Shown here one piece after another: positions 24,404 to 32,405 of a DNA stretch of 56,755 nucleotides. Position numbers and translations under genes: made by a program. Source of the stretch: Fibrobacter sp. UBA1765. Its GTDB lineage: Bacteria; Fibrobacterota; Fibrobacteria; Fibrobacterales; Fibrobacteraceae. The stretch is taken from contig DCGZ01000102.1 in the NCBI GenBank assembly GCA_002314675.1, forward strand, positions 1-56,755, written 5' to 3'. The notes beneath the pieces are model-generated. The model was not told the DNA's origin. It was given only the letters and a program-made list of their open reading frames with translations, and ran no database searches. How positions within the stretch are numbered: position 1 is the stretch's first letter; each line of letters starts with the position of its first letter.

Positions 24404-26857
24404 ATGGCGAAGAAGAATGCTTCGACGGTGGGAGATCCGCAGGACTCTTCTACTCGTTCTATAATGCTTGATTTGAATCAGCCGCTGCCTTTGCTTCCAT
24501 TGCGCGATTCCCTGGTTTTGCCGGGAACTTCTTCGCGTGTGCTTGTTGGCCGCCATATTTCTTTGCGGGCAATTCGTGAGGCTGAATCGCATCACGAAGG
24601 TACGATGCTCCTGGTATTGCAGCGTGATTCGGCTATTGAAGACGTTAAGCTAGAAGACTTGCAGCCTGTGGGTGTTGTCGCGCATGTGCTTCAGGTTTCC
24701 ATGATGCCGAACGGCTATTGCAAGGTTTTGTTCGAAGGTCTTTTTGCCGCCGATATTCGCGAAGTTCGTTTTAATGATGAAAAGAAGCTTGACTACCTGA
24801 TTGCTTCTGCTACTCCGCGTGATTTTTATTTTGATACTTCTGATTCCGCCCAGGAACGAGCTCGCAATGTGCTTGAGGAGTTTCGTAAGTATGCAGGCCA
24901 AACGGATTTGCCCGCGGACTTGTTTGATTCCTTGAATGAAGCCGACGTTCCTTTACAGATTTATTTTGGCATAGTTCCGTTCCTTAAGCTTTCTATAGAA
25001 GAAAAACAGAAGCTTTTGGAAGTGACTTCTGTTTCTGACGTTGCTGACAAGGTGGAAGGCGCTTTGCAGGCCTTGCAAGACGTTGACGCACTTACCCGCA
25101 AAATGCAGTCTGAAGTGCAGCGCAAGGCTCAACAGCAGCAGCGCGATTGGCTTATTTCTGAACAGATTCGCTTGTTGCAAAATGAATTGAGTACAGATGA
25201 CAGTACTGATTCCAAGGTCCTTGAAGCTAAGATTAAGGCTAAGAGGTTCCCTGCGGAAATCCAGGAAAAGCTTGACGAAGAAATTTCTCGTATGCGCCTG
25301 ATGCCTGTCGCAAGCCCGGAATATGCATTGATTCGCAACTATTTGGATTGGTTCGTGAACTTGCCGTATGGCGTTTATACCGATACTGAATTGAATTTGA
25401 AGACTGTCAAGAAGACTCTTGATGCACGCCATTTTGGGCTTGACAAGGTCAAGGAAAGGATTCTTGAATACATTGCTGTCTTGAAGTTGAACGGGACGGA
25501 CCGCAAAGCCCCTGTGCTTTGCCTTGTGGGCCCTCCAGGTGTTGGCAAGACGACTCTCGTATCTTCTGTAGCGAAGGCTCTTGGGCGTGAATATGTTCGC
25601 GTTACTCTTGGCGGTGTTCGTGACGAAGCCGAGATCCGTGGCCACCGAAAGACTTACATTGGTGCTATGCCAGGTCGCTTTGTGCAGGCGCTTCGCCGTG
25701 CAAAGTGCATGAACCCGGTCATATTGCTCGATGAAATCGACAAGATGGCAAGTGACTTTAGGGGAGACCCGGCAAGTGCCTTGCTTGAACTTTTGGACCC
25801 TGAACAGAACCATTGCTTTAGCGACCACTTTATGGAAGTCGGTATCGATTTCTCTAAGGTGATGTTCATTGCCACTGCAAATACGGAACAGGATATCCCG
25901 GCGGCACTCCATGACCGTTTGGAAATAGTGCGCTTGCCAGGCTACTATAAGCATGAAAAGCTTTCCATTGCAGAAAACTACTTGCTCCCGGAAGTTACTG
26001 AGGCGAGTGGCGTAAAGCTTGGCAAGGATATTGAAGTCCCTACAAAGCTTGTCGAAAAGATTATTGCCGATTACACGCGCGAAGCAGGTGTTCGTGAACT
26101 TGGCCGTTTGCTTGAAAAGATTGCCCGCTCCCGAGCAAAGGAAATTGTGCTTGGCAAGAAGGTCAAGCCCGAAGTTACCGAAGCCATGCTTACGCAATAT
26201 TTGGGTGCGCCGAGGTTTACGAGCAACCGTTTGCCAGCCCCGGGTGTGTATGGCCGCGTGACCGGCCTTGCATGGACGAGCGTCGGTGGAGAAATTCTTT
26301 CGATTGAATGTATGCTTTTAAGCGGTCGTGGCCAGGTCATTTTGACTGGTAAGCTTGGCGACGTGATGAAGGAATCCATACAGATAGCGATTAGCCTTGT
26401 TCGTGAAAGGCTTCGCCGCTATGGCATTGACCCGATGCTTGTGCGTAAGACTGATATTCACGTGCACGTACCTGAAGGCGCTACACCGAAGGACGGCCCG
26501 TCTGCAGGCATTGCAATGACACTCGCAATACTTTCTGCATTTACGCAGATCCCTATTGACCCGGCGATCGCCTTTACTGGTGAAGTCAGCTTGACTGGAG
26601 ACCTGTTGCCAATCGGTGGCCTCAACGAAAAGGCCCTGGCCGCCCAGGAATCTGGCGTGAAGACCCTTTATATACCGGTAGAAAACGGAAAGGATGTTGA
26701 AGAACTCCCTGAGCCTGCAAAGAAGAACTTGAAGATTAACTTGATGAAGCACATTGATGAAATCATCAAGATTCTGTTGCCGGTAAAGAAGAAGGTTGAA
26801 AAGGCCGCCGCTGAAAAGCCTGTTGCGAAAAAGGCTAGAAAGACTAAGGCAAAGTAA
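24404..26857 (+). CDS. lon: ATP-dependent protease La (Lon)
   Basis: The 817-residue protein has the N-terminal LonA substrate domain (LPLLPLRDSLVLPGT), a AAA+ module with Walker A GPPGVGKT at 376-383 and Walker B VILLDEIDK, and a C-terminal protease domain with the catalytic Ser700 (KDGPSAG) and Lys743 (NEKALAA). It degrades damaged and regulatory proteins in the cytoplasm. The last 23 or so residues form an unusual Lys/Ala-rich tail (KKARKTKAK at the end). It closes the tig-clpP-clpX-lon cluster before a bidirectional terminator. Confidence 0.98.
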   Translation: MAKKNASTVGDPQDSSTRSIMLDLNQPLPLLPLRDSLVLPGTSSRVLVGRHISLRAIREAESHHEGTMLLVLQRDSAIEDVKLEDLQPVGVVAHVLQVSMMPNGYCKVLFEGLFAADIREVRFNDEKKLDYLIASATPRDFYFDTSDSAQERARNVLEEFRKYAGQTDLPADLFDSLNEADVPLQIYFGIVPFLKLSIEEKQKLLEVTSVSDVADKVEGALQALQDVDALTRKMQSEVQRKAQQQQRDWLISEQIRLLQNELSTDDSTDSKVLEAKIKAKRFPAEIQEKLDEEISRMRLMPVASPEYALIRNYLDWFVNLPYGVYTDTELNLKTVKKTLDARHFGLDKVKERILEYIAVLKLNGTDRKAPVLCLVGPPGVGKTTLVSSVAKALGREYVRVTLGGVRDEAEIRGHRKTYIGAMPGRFVQALRRAKCMNPVILLDEIDKMASDFRGDPASALLELLDPEQNHCFSDHFMEVGIDFSKVMFIATANTEQDIPAALHDRLEIVRLPGYYKHEKLSIAENYLLPEVTEASGVKLGKDIEVPTKLVEKIIADYTREAGVRELGRLLEKIARSRAKEIVLGKKVKPEVTEAMLTQYLGAPRFTSNRLPAPGVYGRVTGLAWTSVGGEILSIECMLLSGRGQVILTGKLGDVMKESIQIAISLVRERLRRYGIDPMLVRKTDIHVHVPEGATPKDGPSAGIAMTLAILSAFTQIPIDPAIAFTGEVSLTGDLLPIGGLNEKALAAQESGVKTLYIPVENGKDVEELPEPAKKNLKINLMKHIDEIIKILLPVKKKVEKAAAEKPVAKKARKTKAK

Positions 26858-26888
26858 AATGTTTTTGGGCGTGACGCCTTCTTCAAAA

Positions 26889-26922
26889 TAAAAGCTCCCG
26901 GTTCAATGGCCGGGAGCTTTTG
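26889..26922. terminator. Bidirectional terminator between lon and the dehydratase gene
   Basis: AAAGCTCCCGG (26891-26901) pairs with CCGGGAGCTTT (26910-26920) around an 8-base loop. On the + strand it is followed by TTTTGCTTCTT and on the - strand by TTTTATTTT, so it can stop transcription from both converging genes. Confidence 0.87.
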
Positions 26923-26926
26923 CTTC

Positions 26927-28840
26927 TTATCCTAGAACTTTCTTGTTGAATTGTTCTGGCGTTGTAAATGTCGGGACGATTTCATGGAGTGCTGCAATTG
27001 CGACCGCGTCCTTGTTTTCTTGCGCCGCGTTTTTTAGCTTCCAGAGCTGCGTTATGAATGTCGGGCTGATTTCTATTTGCTTTCCGATGAAGATGAGCTT
27101 GTTGCGAGTCTTTTGCAATCCCTCTTCATTCATCAGAAGTTCTTCCTTGATTTTTTCGCCAGGGCGTAAACCGGTAAACTTGATTTCAACGTCCTTGTAA
27201 GGGACCTTGCCGTACATGCGGATAAGGTTCTCGGCAAGCGTTACGATTTTTACTGGCTGGCCCATGTCAAGGACAAAGATTTCGCCGCCGTTAGCAAAGC
27301 TTGCCGCTTCAAGAACAAGGCTTACTGCTTCTGGGATTGTCATGAAGTAGCGGATGATTTCTGGATGCGTGACGGTTACAGGCTTGCCTTGTTCAATCTG
27401 GCGCTTGAATAGAGGGATTACCGAACCGTTGCTGCCGAGCACATTGCCAAAGCGGGTAGTTACAAATTCCGTGTTGCTGTCCTTTTGCTGAGACAGGAAC
27501 TGCACGATCATTTCGCAACAGCGCTTGCTTGCCCCCATAACGTTTGTCGGGTTTACAGCCTTGTCGGTACTGATCATTACGAACTTGTGCACATTGTGCT
27601 GTAACGAAAGCGTTGCCATGTTGAATGTGCCGATCACATTGTTCTTGATGGCTTCCATAGGGTTAGTTTCCATCAATGGAACATGCTTGTGGGCTGCGGC
27701 GTGGAACACAACATCTGGCTTGTACATCTTGAATATTTCGCTCATTCGGAAATAGTCGCGTACGCTTGCTATGAGGGTTACAAGGTTTAGCTTGTTCCCG
27801 TATTCCATTATAAGCTCTTGCTGGATATCGTAGGCGTTGTTTTCGTAAATGTCTAAGATTATGACTTGCTTAGGATTGTACTTTGCAATTTGACGGACCA
27901 GTTCGCTACCGATACTGCCGCCGCCACCGCTTACCATGCACACTTTGCCTTCTATAAAATTGCGTACACCCATATTGTTGAACTTTATGGATTCTCGCCC
28001 AAGCAGGTCCTCGACCTTGATGTCGCGAATTTGGCTGACAAAGTTTGTAGCGGCATTATCGCCATGAGATGAATCTAGAAGGTTGCCTATGAATGGCAAA
28101 ACTTTTACCGGCAGGTCCGTTTTACCGCAAATATCCAAGATAACTTGTCTGTCTTTTGCTGGGCAGCTTGGAATTGCGAAAATGATTTGCTTGATATTTT
28201 CTGCTTTTGCAATTTGCGGAATTTCGCTTGTACTGCCGGCAACGATTACATTGTTTATGAACTTGCCAAGCTTTTCTCGGTCGTCGTCAACGATGCAGAC
28301 TGGGTAAATGTTGTCGCCTGTCTGGTTTGTTCTGTTCGCCTTGATTTCGTGCAAAAGAATTTTGCATGCGCTACCTGCGCCAACAATCATGGTGCGCTTT
28401 GCTTCGGCTTGCTTAAACCCGGTCTCTACGAGTGTAACAAAAGCATCCTTGAAAAGCCTGCGGAAAATGCAAATTCCGGTGACAGAAATGATCGCGTGAA
28501 CCATTGCAAATTCCCAGAACAGTTCAAAGCGCAAAAAGTAAACAAGCAGGGCAGAAATGAATATGCCGCTGGTTACGCCCAATATGCAGATTATGTAGTC
28601 GCGTTTGCCAAAGTATCTCCAGAGCTTGTTGTATGCGCCAAAGAAAAGCAATGTGCTGAAGCTGCAGAAAATAGTGATTGCAAGGATTATGAAAAGGTCA
28701 GCACGGGCAATGTGCTCTGCAAAAAGCGGTAATGGAAAATTTGTAATAAGACCGGCAACACCGATGATAAATGCATCGGCTAACGCCAGTACGCGCTTGC
28801 GCATTCTAAAACTTGTAAAAAGTTCCTTGATCTTATTCAT
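26927..28840 (-). CDS. Membrane-bound nucleotide-sugar 4,6-dehydratase (WbpM/PglF/CapD-like)
   Basis: The 637-residue product has four hydrophobic segments in the first 130 residues, a CoA-binding-like middle domain, and an SDR domain with the Rossmann motif VSGGGGSIGSELVRQ near residue 300. Around residues 420-437 it has STDKAVNPTNVMGASKR, the WbpM/PglF pattern in which Met replaces the usual SDR tyrosine. Such enzymes convert UDP-GlcNAc to a 4-keto-6-deoxy sugar, the first step to bacillosamine- or FucNAc-type sugars. The PglE-like aminotransferase at 49851 could act next. It is transcribed 5 bases after the Wzc-like kinase. Confidence 0.9.
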   Translation of the reverse strand: MNKIKELFTSFRMRKRVLALADAFIIGVAGLITNFPLPLFAEHIARADLFIILAITIFCSFSTLLFFGAYNKLWRYFGKRDYIICILGVTSGIFISALLVYFLRFELFWEFAMVHAIISVTGICIFRRLFKDAFVTLVETGFKQAEAKRTMIVGAGSACKILLHEIKANRTNQTGDNIYPVCIVDDDREKLGKFINNVIVAGSTSEIPQIAKAENIKQIIFAIPSCPAKDRQVILDICGKTDLPVKVLPFIGNLLDSSHGDNAATNFVSQIRDIKVEDLLGRESIKFNNMGVRNFIEGKVCMVSGGGGSIGSELVRQIAKYNPKQVIILDIYENNAYDIQQELIMEYGNKLNLVTLIASVRDYFRMSEIFKMYKPDVVFHAAAHKHVPLMETNPMEAIKNNVIGTFNMATLSLQHNVHKFVMISTDKAVNPTNVMGASKRCCEMIVQFLSQQKDSNTEFVTTRFGNVLGSNGSVIPLFKRQIEQGKPVTVTHPEIIRYFMTIPEAVSLVLEAASFANGGEIFVLDMGQPVKIVTLAENLIRMYGKVPYKDVEIKFTGLRPGEKIKEELLMNEEGLQKTRNKLIFIGKQIEISPTFITQLWKLKNAAQENKDAVAIAALHEIVPTFTTPEQFNKKVLG

Positions 28841-28845
28841 TTTTT

Positions 28846-30990
28846 TTAGTTACGCTTCTTGTAGCCATAGTAACCATAATAATGGTAACCGATGTTGTGT
28901 TCCCTTTCACAGTGGTTCAGTACAAATGCCTTAGGTGCTTCGCTTAGACGTTCGACCTTGTTTATGGATTCCTTGATCTGGTCCATAGAGTGTCGTCCGT
29001 AATGCAATACATACAGCGCGAAATCAATGATTGGCAAAATAAGCTCTGTATCTGCCACAAGGTTTATTGGTGGCGTGTCAATTATGATGACATCGTATAG
29101 CGATTTTGCCTGCTCGATAATCTTTGCGAAAGTTTCTCCATGCAACAGGTCTGTTGGAGCGTGGAGCGCCTTGCCGGAACCTAGAATGTATAGGTTATCG
29201 ACCTTTGATTCCGTAACGCAGGATTCCAGCTCGGCCATGCCCGAAAGAACATCAGCCAAACCAAGGTTGCTTTTGCTGAAAACAACGCCTCGACGCATGT
29301 CTGCATCGATAAGCAGGGTTCTTTTTCCGGAATTGGCAAACAGTGCCGCCAGGTTCTTTGATACAAAGGACTTACCGACACCTGCTACAAGGCCTGCTAC
29401 AAGAATGGCAGGCTTTTCCATAGATAGCGAGAATTCCAAGGAAGTAAAAAGGCTTCGTAGGGCTTCGCTTGCCGGGTCCTCTGAAGAAATACAAACGAGA
29501 GGGCGCGCGTGTTTGCGCTTATTCTTTCTGAGAGTCCTGTTGCTTGATTCTGGAATCTTGGCGTAGACGCTGACTCCTGTTTCTCGTTCGATTTCAAGAG
29601 CATTGCGAGCGCCGCTTTTCAATATGCGCATAATGAATATTAAAATGATTCCTACAAGGAGTGAGGCTAAAATCGCGCAAAGCTGGATCCTAGATTTCTT
29701 TGGCTTTGTCGGGCTCCTGTCTATTGCCGCGTAATCTATAACTCGGACTGTTCCAACTTCGCCTGCACGAACAACTTCTAGCTGCTGGATATTGTTGAGC
29801 ATGGAAGTGTATTGCGCGTTGTTTACGGATACTTCCTCTTGCAAGCTCAAGATTTCCTGTTGCGTGAGAGGCATCTTTTCGGCGCGCCCCTTAAGCTTTG
29901 AAAGCTCTTTTTGAATCTTGGCAATTTGCCTTACGATTGTTTGCACAGAAGGGTGCGATCCCTTGAACAGGCGGGTCAACTCTTGCCTTTTTTGTTCGAG
30001 GTTCAAGAGCTGCATATTTAAGTCTTGTTCTTTTTTTAGCAAGCCTTGAGTTTCGCCAGACATGTCTACGGAGCCTATGCGATGGCGGTAATCGGCAAGT
30101 CTTTTTTCTGCCGAGTCGAGCTTTGCCTTAACGCCAGGCAATTGATTGCGTAAAAAGTCCAAGGTCTTTTCTGCCTCGGCGCTACGCATTTCGATGTTCT
30201 GGCGTAAGTAGACGTTTGCTATTGTATTTAATATCGATGCGGCACGGTCTGGATAACGGTGGGAATAACTGATGCCTATGACACCGGTTTGTTTACCCTG
30301 TTCGGCGACTCTGAGCTGCCCTGCAAGTTTCCTGGCCGCAATTAAAGGAGGCATTACGGATAGCCTGAATTGTTGACCAGCCCTGCCCTTCATAACGTCG
30401 ACAAGAATGCTTACGCTATCGTCTTTATAGGGGGCGTTCAATTCCTTGCCGACATGCCCTTTTGCAAGAGCCTTGCCTTCTGGGGTTATGATTTCGTATT
30501 CTTCGTCGCTTATGATTTTTGCCTTCCAGCCGCTTGCCATATCGCTTGGCAAGTTAAGGCTCGAAATGCTCATTCGCCCTTCTTTATGTGTAAGCCTGTC
30601 CAGAAAACCGATAGGGATCGCGTCGTAACAGAGCCCTTCTGCATCAACCACATAGCTTAAAACTTTACGGCTTTTTATAACAGGGATTTCTGCGTCTGCC
30701 GGGCTTGCCATGTCTAGGAGCATGCCCATTTCACCCATGGCGCGGCCAGCCTTGTTACCCTTGATGTCAAGCTTGAGCAGGGCGTCGCTGCTATATTGCG
30801 GGCGCACCCAGTTGGCCCAAAAGGTGCCAAGCAATGCCCCGATGACAGCAAATATTAAAAGTAAAAGCTTATGCTTCCATAAAAGGGAAACAGCCTCGGT
30901 CAATGTAATTGCATTAGCCTTTTGTTGACCTTGCAACGTTGTAAGGTTAATTGTCGTTGCGGGTATTGCGGTTTGTTTCTGTTCTTTCAT
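28846..30990 (-). CDS. Wzc-like polysaccharide co-polymerase with tyrosine autokinase domain
   Basis: The 714-residue product has an N-terminal Wzz domain with a membrane segment near residue 36, a long coiled-coil periplasmic part (residues about 250-400), a second membrane segment near 435 and a cytoplasmic BY-kinase. The kinase shows Walker A GLVAGVGKS near residue 530, Walker A' LLIDADMRR near 560 and Walker B DVIIIDTPP near 635. The C-terminus carries a cluster of six tyrosines (IGYHYYGYYGYKKRN), the usual autophosphorylation site. It probably controls polymer length and export. No Wzb-type phosphatase gene is present in the window. Confidence 0.92.
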   Translation of the reverse strand: MKEQKQTAIPATTINLTTLQGQQKANAITLTEAVSLLWKHKLLLLIFAVIGALLGTFWANWVRPQYSSDALLKLDIKGNKAGRAMGEMGMLLDMASPADAEIPVIKSRKVLSYVVDAEGLCYDAIPIGFLDRLTHKEGRMSISSLNLPSDMASGWKAKIISDEEYEIITPEGKALAKGHVGKELNAPYKDDSVSILVDVMKGRAGQQFRLSVMPPLIAARKLAGQLRVAEQGKQTGVIGISYSHRYPDRAASILNTIANVYLRQNIEMRSAEAEKTLDFLRNQLPGVKAKLDSAEKRLADYRHRIGSVDMSGETQGLLKKEQDLNMQLLNLEQKRQELTRLFKGSHPSVQTIVRQIAKIQKELSKLKGRAEKMPLTQQEILSLQEEVSVNNAQYTSMLNNIQQLEVVRAGEVGTVRVIDYAAIDRSPTKPKKSRIQLCAILASLLVGIILIFIMRILKSGARNALEIERETGVSVYAKIPESSNRTLRKNKRKHARPLVCISSEDPASEALRSLFTSLEFSLSMEKPAILVAGLVAGVGKSFVSKNLAALFANSGKRTLLIDADMRRGVVFSKSNLGLADVLSGMAELESCVTESKVDNLYILGSGKALHAPTDLLHGETFAKIIEQAKSLYDVIIIDTPPINLVADTELILPIIDFALYVLHYGRHSMDQIKESINKVERLSEAPKAFVLNHCEREHNIGYHYYGYYGYKKRN

Positions 30991-31061
30991 GTTGTAAAAA
31001 ATACCAAGGCTTGAACGGCAACAAGCGTTATGGCTGCTGTCTGTTCCTTGGTAGATTCTCT

Positions 31062-31077
31062 CCTAGTTTGAACTAGG
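31062..31077. repeat. Perfect palindrome overlapping the stop of the 53-residue peptide gene
   Basis: CCTAGTT-TG-AACTAGG is a perfect 7-pair inverted repeat that contains the stop codon of the small gene (31073-31075, - strand). It is not followed by a T run on either strand, so a terminator role is doubtful; an operator or an mRNA 3' stabiliser is possible. Confidence 0.5.
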
Positions 31078-31234
31078 CCTTGCGGTCAGTTCCTGGATTG
31101 TAATCAAGTCCGAATTCGTCGTCGGATTCCTTGAAGCCGTCTACGTCGTCGCAACTGGAGCAACTGAGCAAGCTTGCCTGGAACTTCATGTCGATCAATT
31201 TCATTTCTGGAGGCAAATAGTCTTTCTTCTTCAT
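31073..31234 (-). CDS. 53-residue peptide with MKKKxYxPPEM-type start, function unknown
   Basis: The frame from ATG 31234 to TAG 31073 encodes 53 residues beginning MKKKDYLPPEMKLIDMKFQA, then SLLSCSSCDDVDGFKES and an acidic end. A strong AAGGAG lies 9 bases before the ATG and overlaps the stop of the upstream secreted-protein gene (TAAGGAG), so both are probably co-translated. The start recalls a class of very short Bacteroidetes/Fibrobacter peptides (Lys-rich start, P-E-M, then LL and Cys or Gly) that I know only as hypothetical proteins. There is no membrane segment. The CSSC pair and the leader-plus-core look could fit a modified or secreted peptide, but no maturation enzyme is adjacent. 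Function is not assigned. Confidence 0.75.
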   Translation of the reverse strand: MKKKDYLPPEMKLIDMKFQASLLSCSSCDDVDGFKESDDEFGLDYNPGTDRKA

Positions 31235-31247
31235 ATTTTACGTCTCC

Positions 31248-32177
31248 TTACTTGATGATAACCTTTTGGCCCTTGTGGTAGTAGGTTCCCTTTGTAGTGG
31301 GTTTTGTGCTGCTCTTTCTTCCCTTGAGGTCAATCCAGCTTTCATCAACCTTGATTTCGCCGGTCTTGGTATTCATTGTGCCGAAAGGGATTGAAGCCAC
31401 TTCGCCGCTTTCGTCTTCGTCGAGAATGCGAACTTCAAGAGTGTCGGGCAATTCTTCGGAATCGTCGGCATCCTTTGCCAAGGCGATGCTGTTTGTCTTT
31501 ACGCATTTGAGGTATGCGCGCATCGGGCGGATCTTGATGCCTGCCTTGCCCTTTACGAATTCACCGGCCTTGATGTCGTTGATGTCGCGGGCTGCATAGC
31601 CGTAAACGCGTCCAAGGTCAGGGTCGCCTTCATTCCATTGCTTGTATTCGTAAGTGCCGATAAAGTTCCAGCTACCGTACTTGTCGCTGTATTCTACCAC
31701 ACTGGAATTGGTTGTGGTGTTGAAGACAGTCTTTGGTCCCCAGGCTAAGTTAAAAACAACTTGGTCTACATTTTTCGAAGGGATGACCATAAAGGGAACA
31801 TTCGCCTTTAAGTTATTGGCGTATGCCTCATGCCTTAAATGGAGAATCCACTTAGGAGGATGCTGTTCGTTACCGTCCCACCATTTCGTCACCTTGATGT
31901 AGCTGAACTTTTCAAAGTCCGGCATGCGCCAACCGTCTACATCGAACGGAAGCATAACTGTAGCCGGAACACCAGCTTCAAAAGAGCGGTTATAGATCAC
32001 AGAATCAACCGTAATATCTTCAGTGATACTGATGGTTTCTGTAGATGCACCGTCAATCGTTGCAATTTTCTTTCCATCAACTTCTTCGATAGAAATACCA
32101 CCGAAAGTGGTTGCAGCCTGACCTATGGCAAAAGTAGCTAAGGTTATGATTAAAGCCGACTTAAGCATTGTTTTCAT
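31248..32177 (-). CDS. Secreted protein with possible type-IX-like C-terminal tail
   Basis: The 309-residue product has a signal peptide (SALIITLATFAIGQAA, cut near residue 21). The body is rich in Trp, Tyr and Asp, with no catalytic motif I can name. The last 35 residues (WIDLKGRKSSTKPTTKG, then TYYHKGQKVIIK) resemble the GxYxxxGKKVxxK endings of FCB proteins sorted by type IX secretion, so surface attachment or secretion is likely. It is followed after 13 bases by the 53-residue peptide and then the Wzc-like gene, on the same strand. A link to the polysaccharide is possible but not shown. Confidence 0.7.
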   Translation of the reverse strand: MKTMLKSALIITLATFAIGQAATTFGGISIEEVDGKKIATIDGASTETISITEDITVDSVIYNRSFEAGVPATVMLPFDVDGWRMPDFEKFSYIKVTKWWDGNEQHPPKWILHLRHEAYANNLKANVPFMVIPSKNVDQVVFNLAWGPKTVFNTTTNSSVVEYSDKYGSWNFIGTYEYKQWNEGDPDLGRVYGYAARDINDIKAGEFVKGKAGIKIRPMRAYLKCVKTNSIALAKDADDSEELPDTLEVRILDEDESGEVASIPFGTMNTKTGEIKVDESWIDLKGRKSSTKPTTKGTYYHKGQKVIIK

Positions 32178-32213
32178 ACAAAACCTGCCTGAAAAAATTT
32201 ACGCTAAAAATAT

Positions 32214-32229
32214 ATGTAAAAAATTACAT
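32214..32229. promoter_or_regulatory. Palindrome in the divergent intergenic region (possible operator)
   Basis: ATGTAA-AAAA-TTACAT is a perfect 6-pair inverted repeat, 37 bases upstream of the secreted-protein start. The 228-base region between the two divergent genes (32178-32405) is very AT-rich and otherwise holds no gene. The site could bind a dimeric regulator. Confidence 0.35.
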
Positions 32230-32372
32230 TCTATAAATGCGTGTTTTGTATTTTGTAGGGTGTAAGTGCCTTTTTTTGTTATGAAATTGAAAAGATTAGA
32301 TAGTTGTTTTGTGCTAACTTCGAAAATAGGCTGTAATTTATTTTTCTCATACCAATTCTATGTTTTTCTTGT

Positions 32373-32378
32373 TATACT
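32373..32378 (+). promoter_or_regulatory. Candidate -10 box for the histidine kinase gene
   Basis: TATACT lies 28 bases before the ATG at 32406, with AAGGAG (32389-32394) in between. No good -35 box is seen upstream, so this is only a suggestion. Confidence 0.25.
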
Positions 32379-32405
32379 TGTCAAAAAAAAGGAGTATTCG
32401 GCATA

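Noticed and set aside
23153..26197. Antisense frames of 400-480 codons over clpX and lon
   Set aside because: The + strand carries complete ClpX and Lon with all catalytic residues; the antisense products show no family motifs.
30991..31072. Riboswitch before the Wzc-like gene
   Set aside because: The 82-base gap holds only a simple palindrome at 31062-31077; no known riboswitch core can be recognised.
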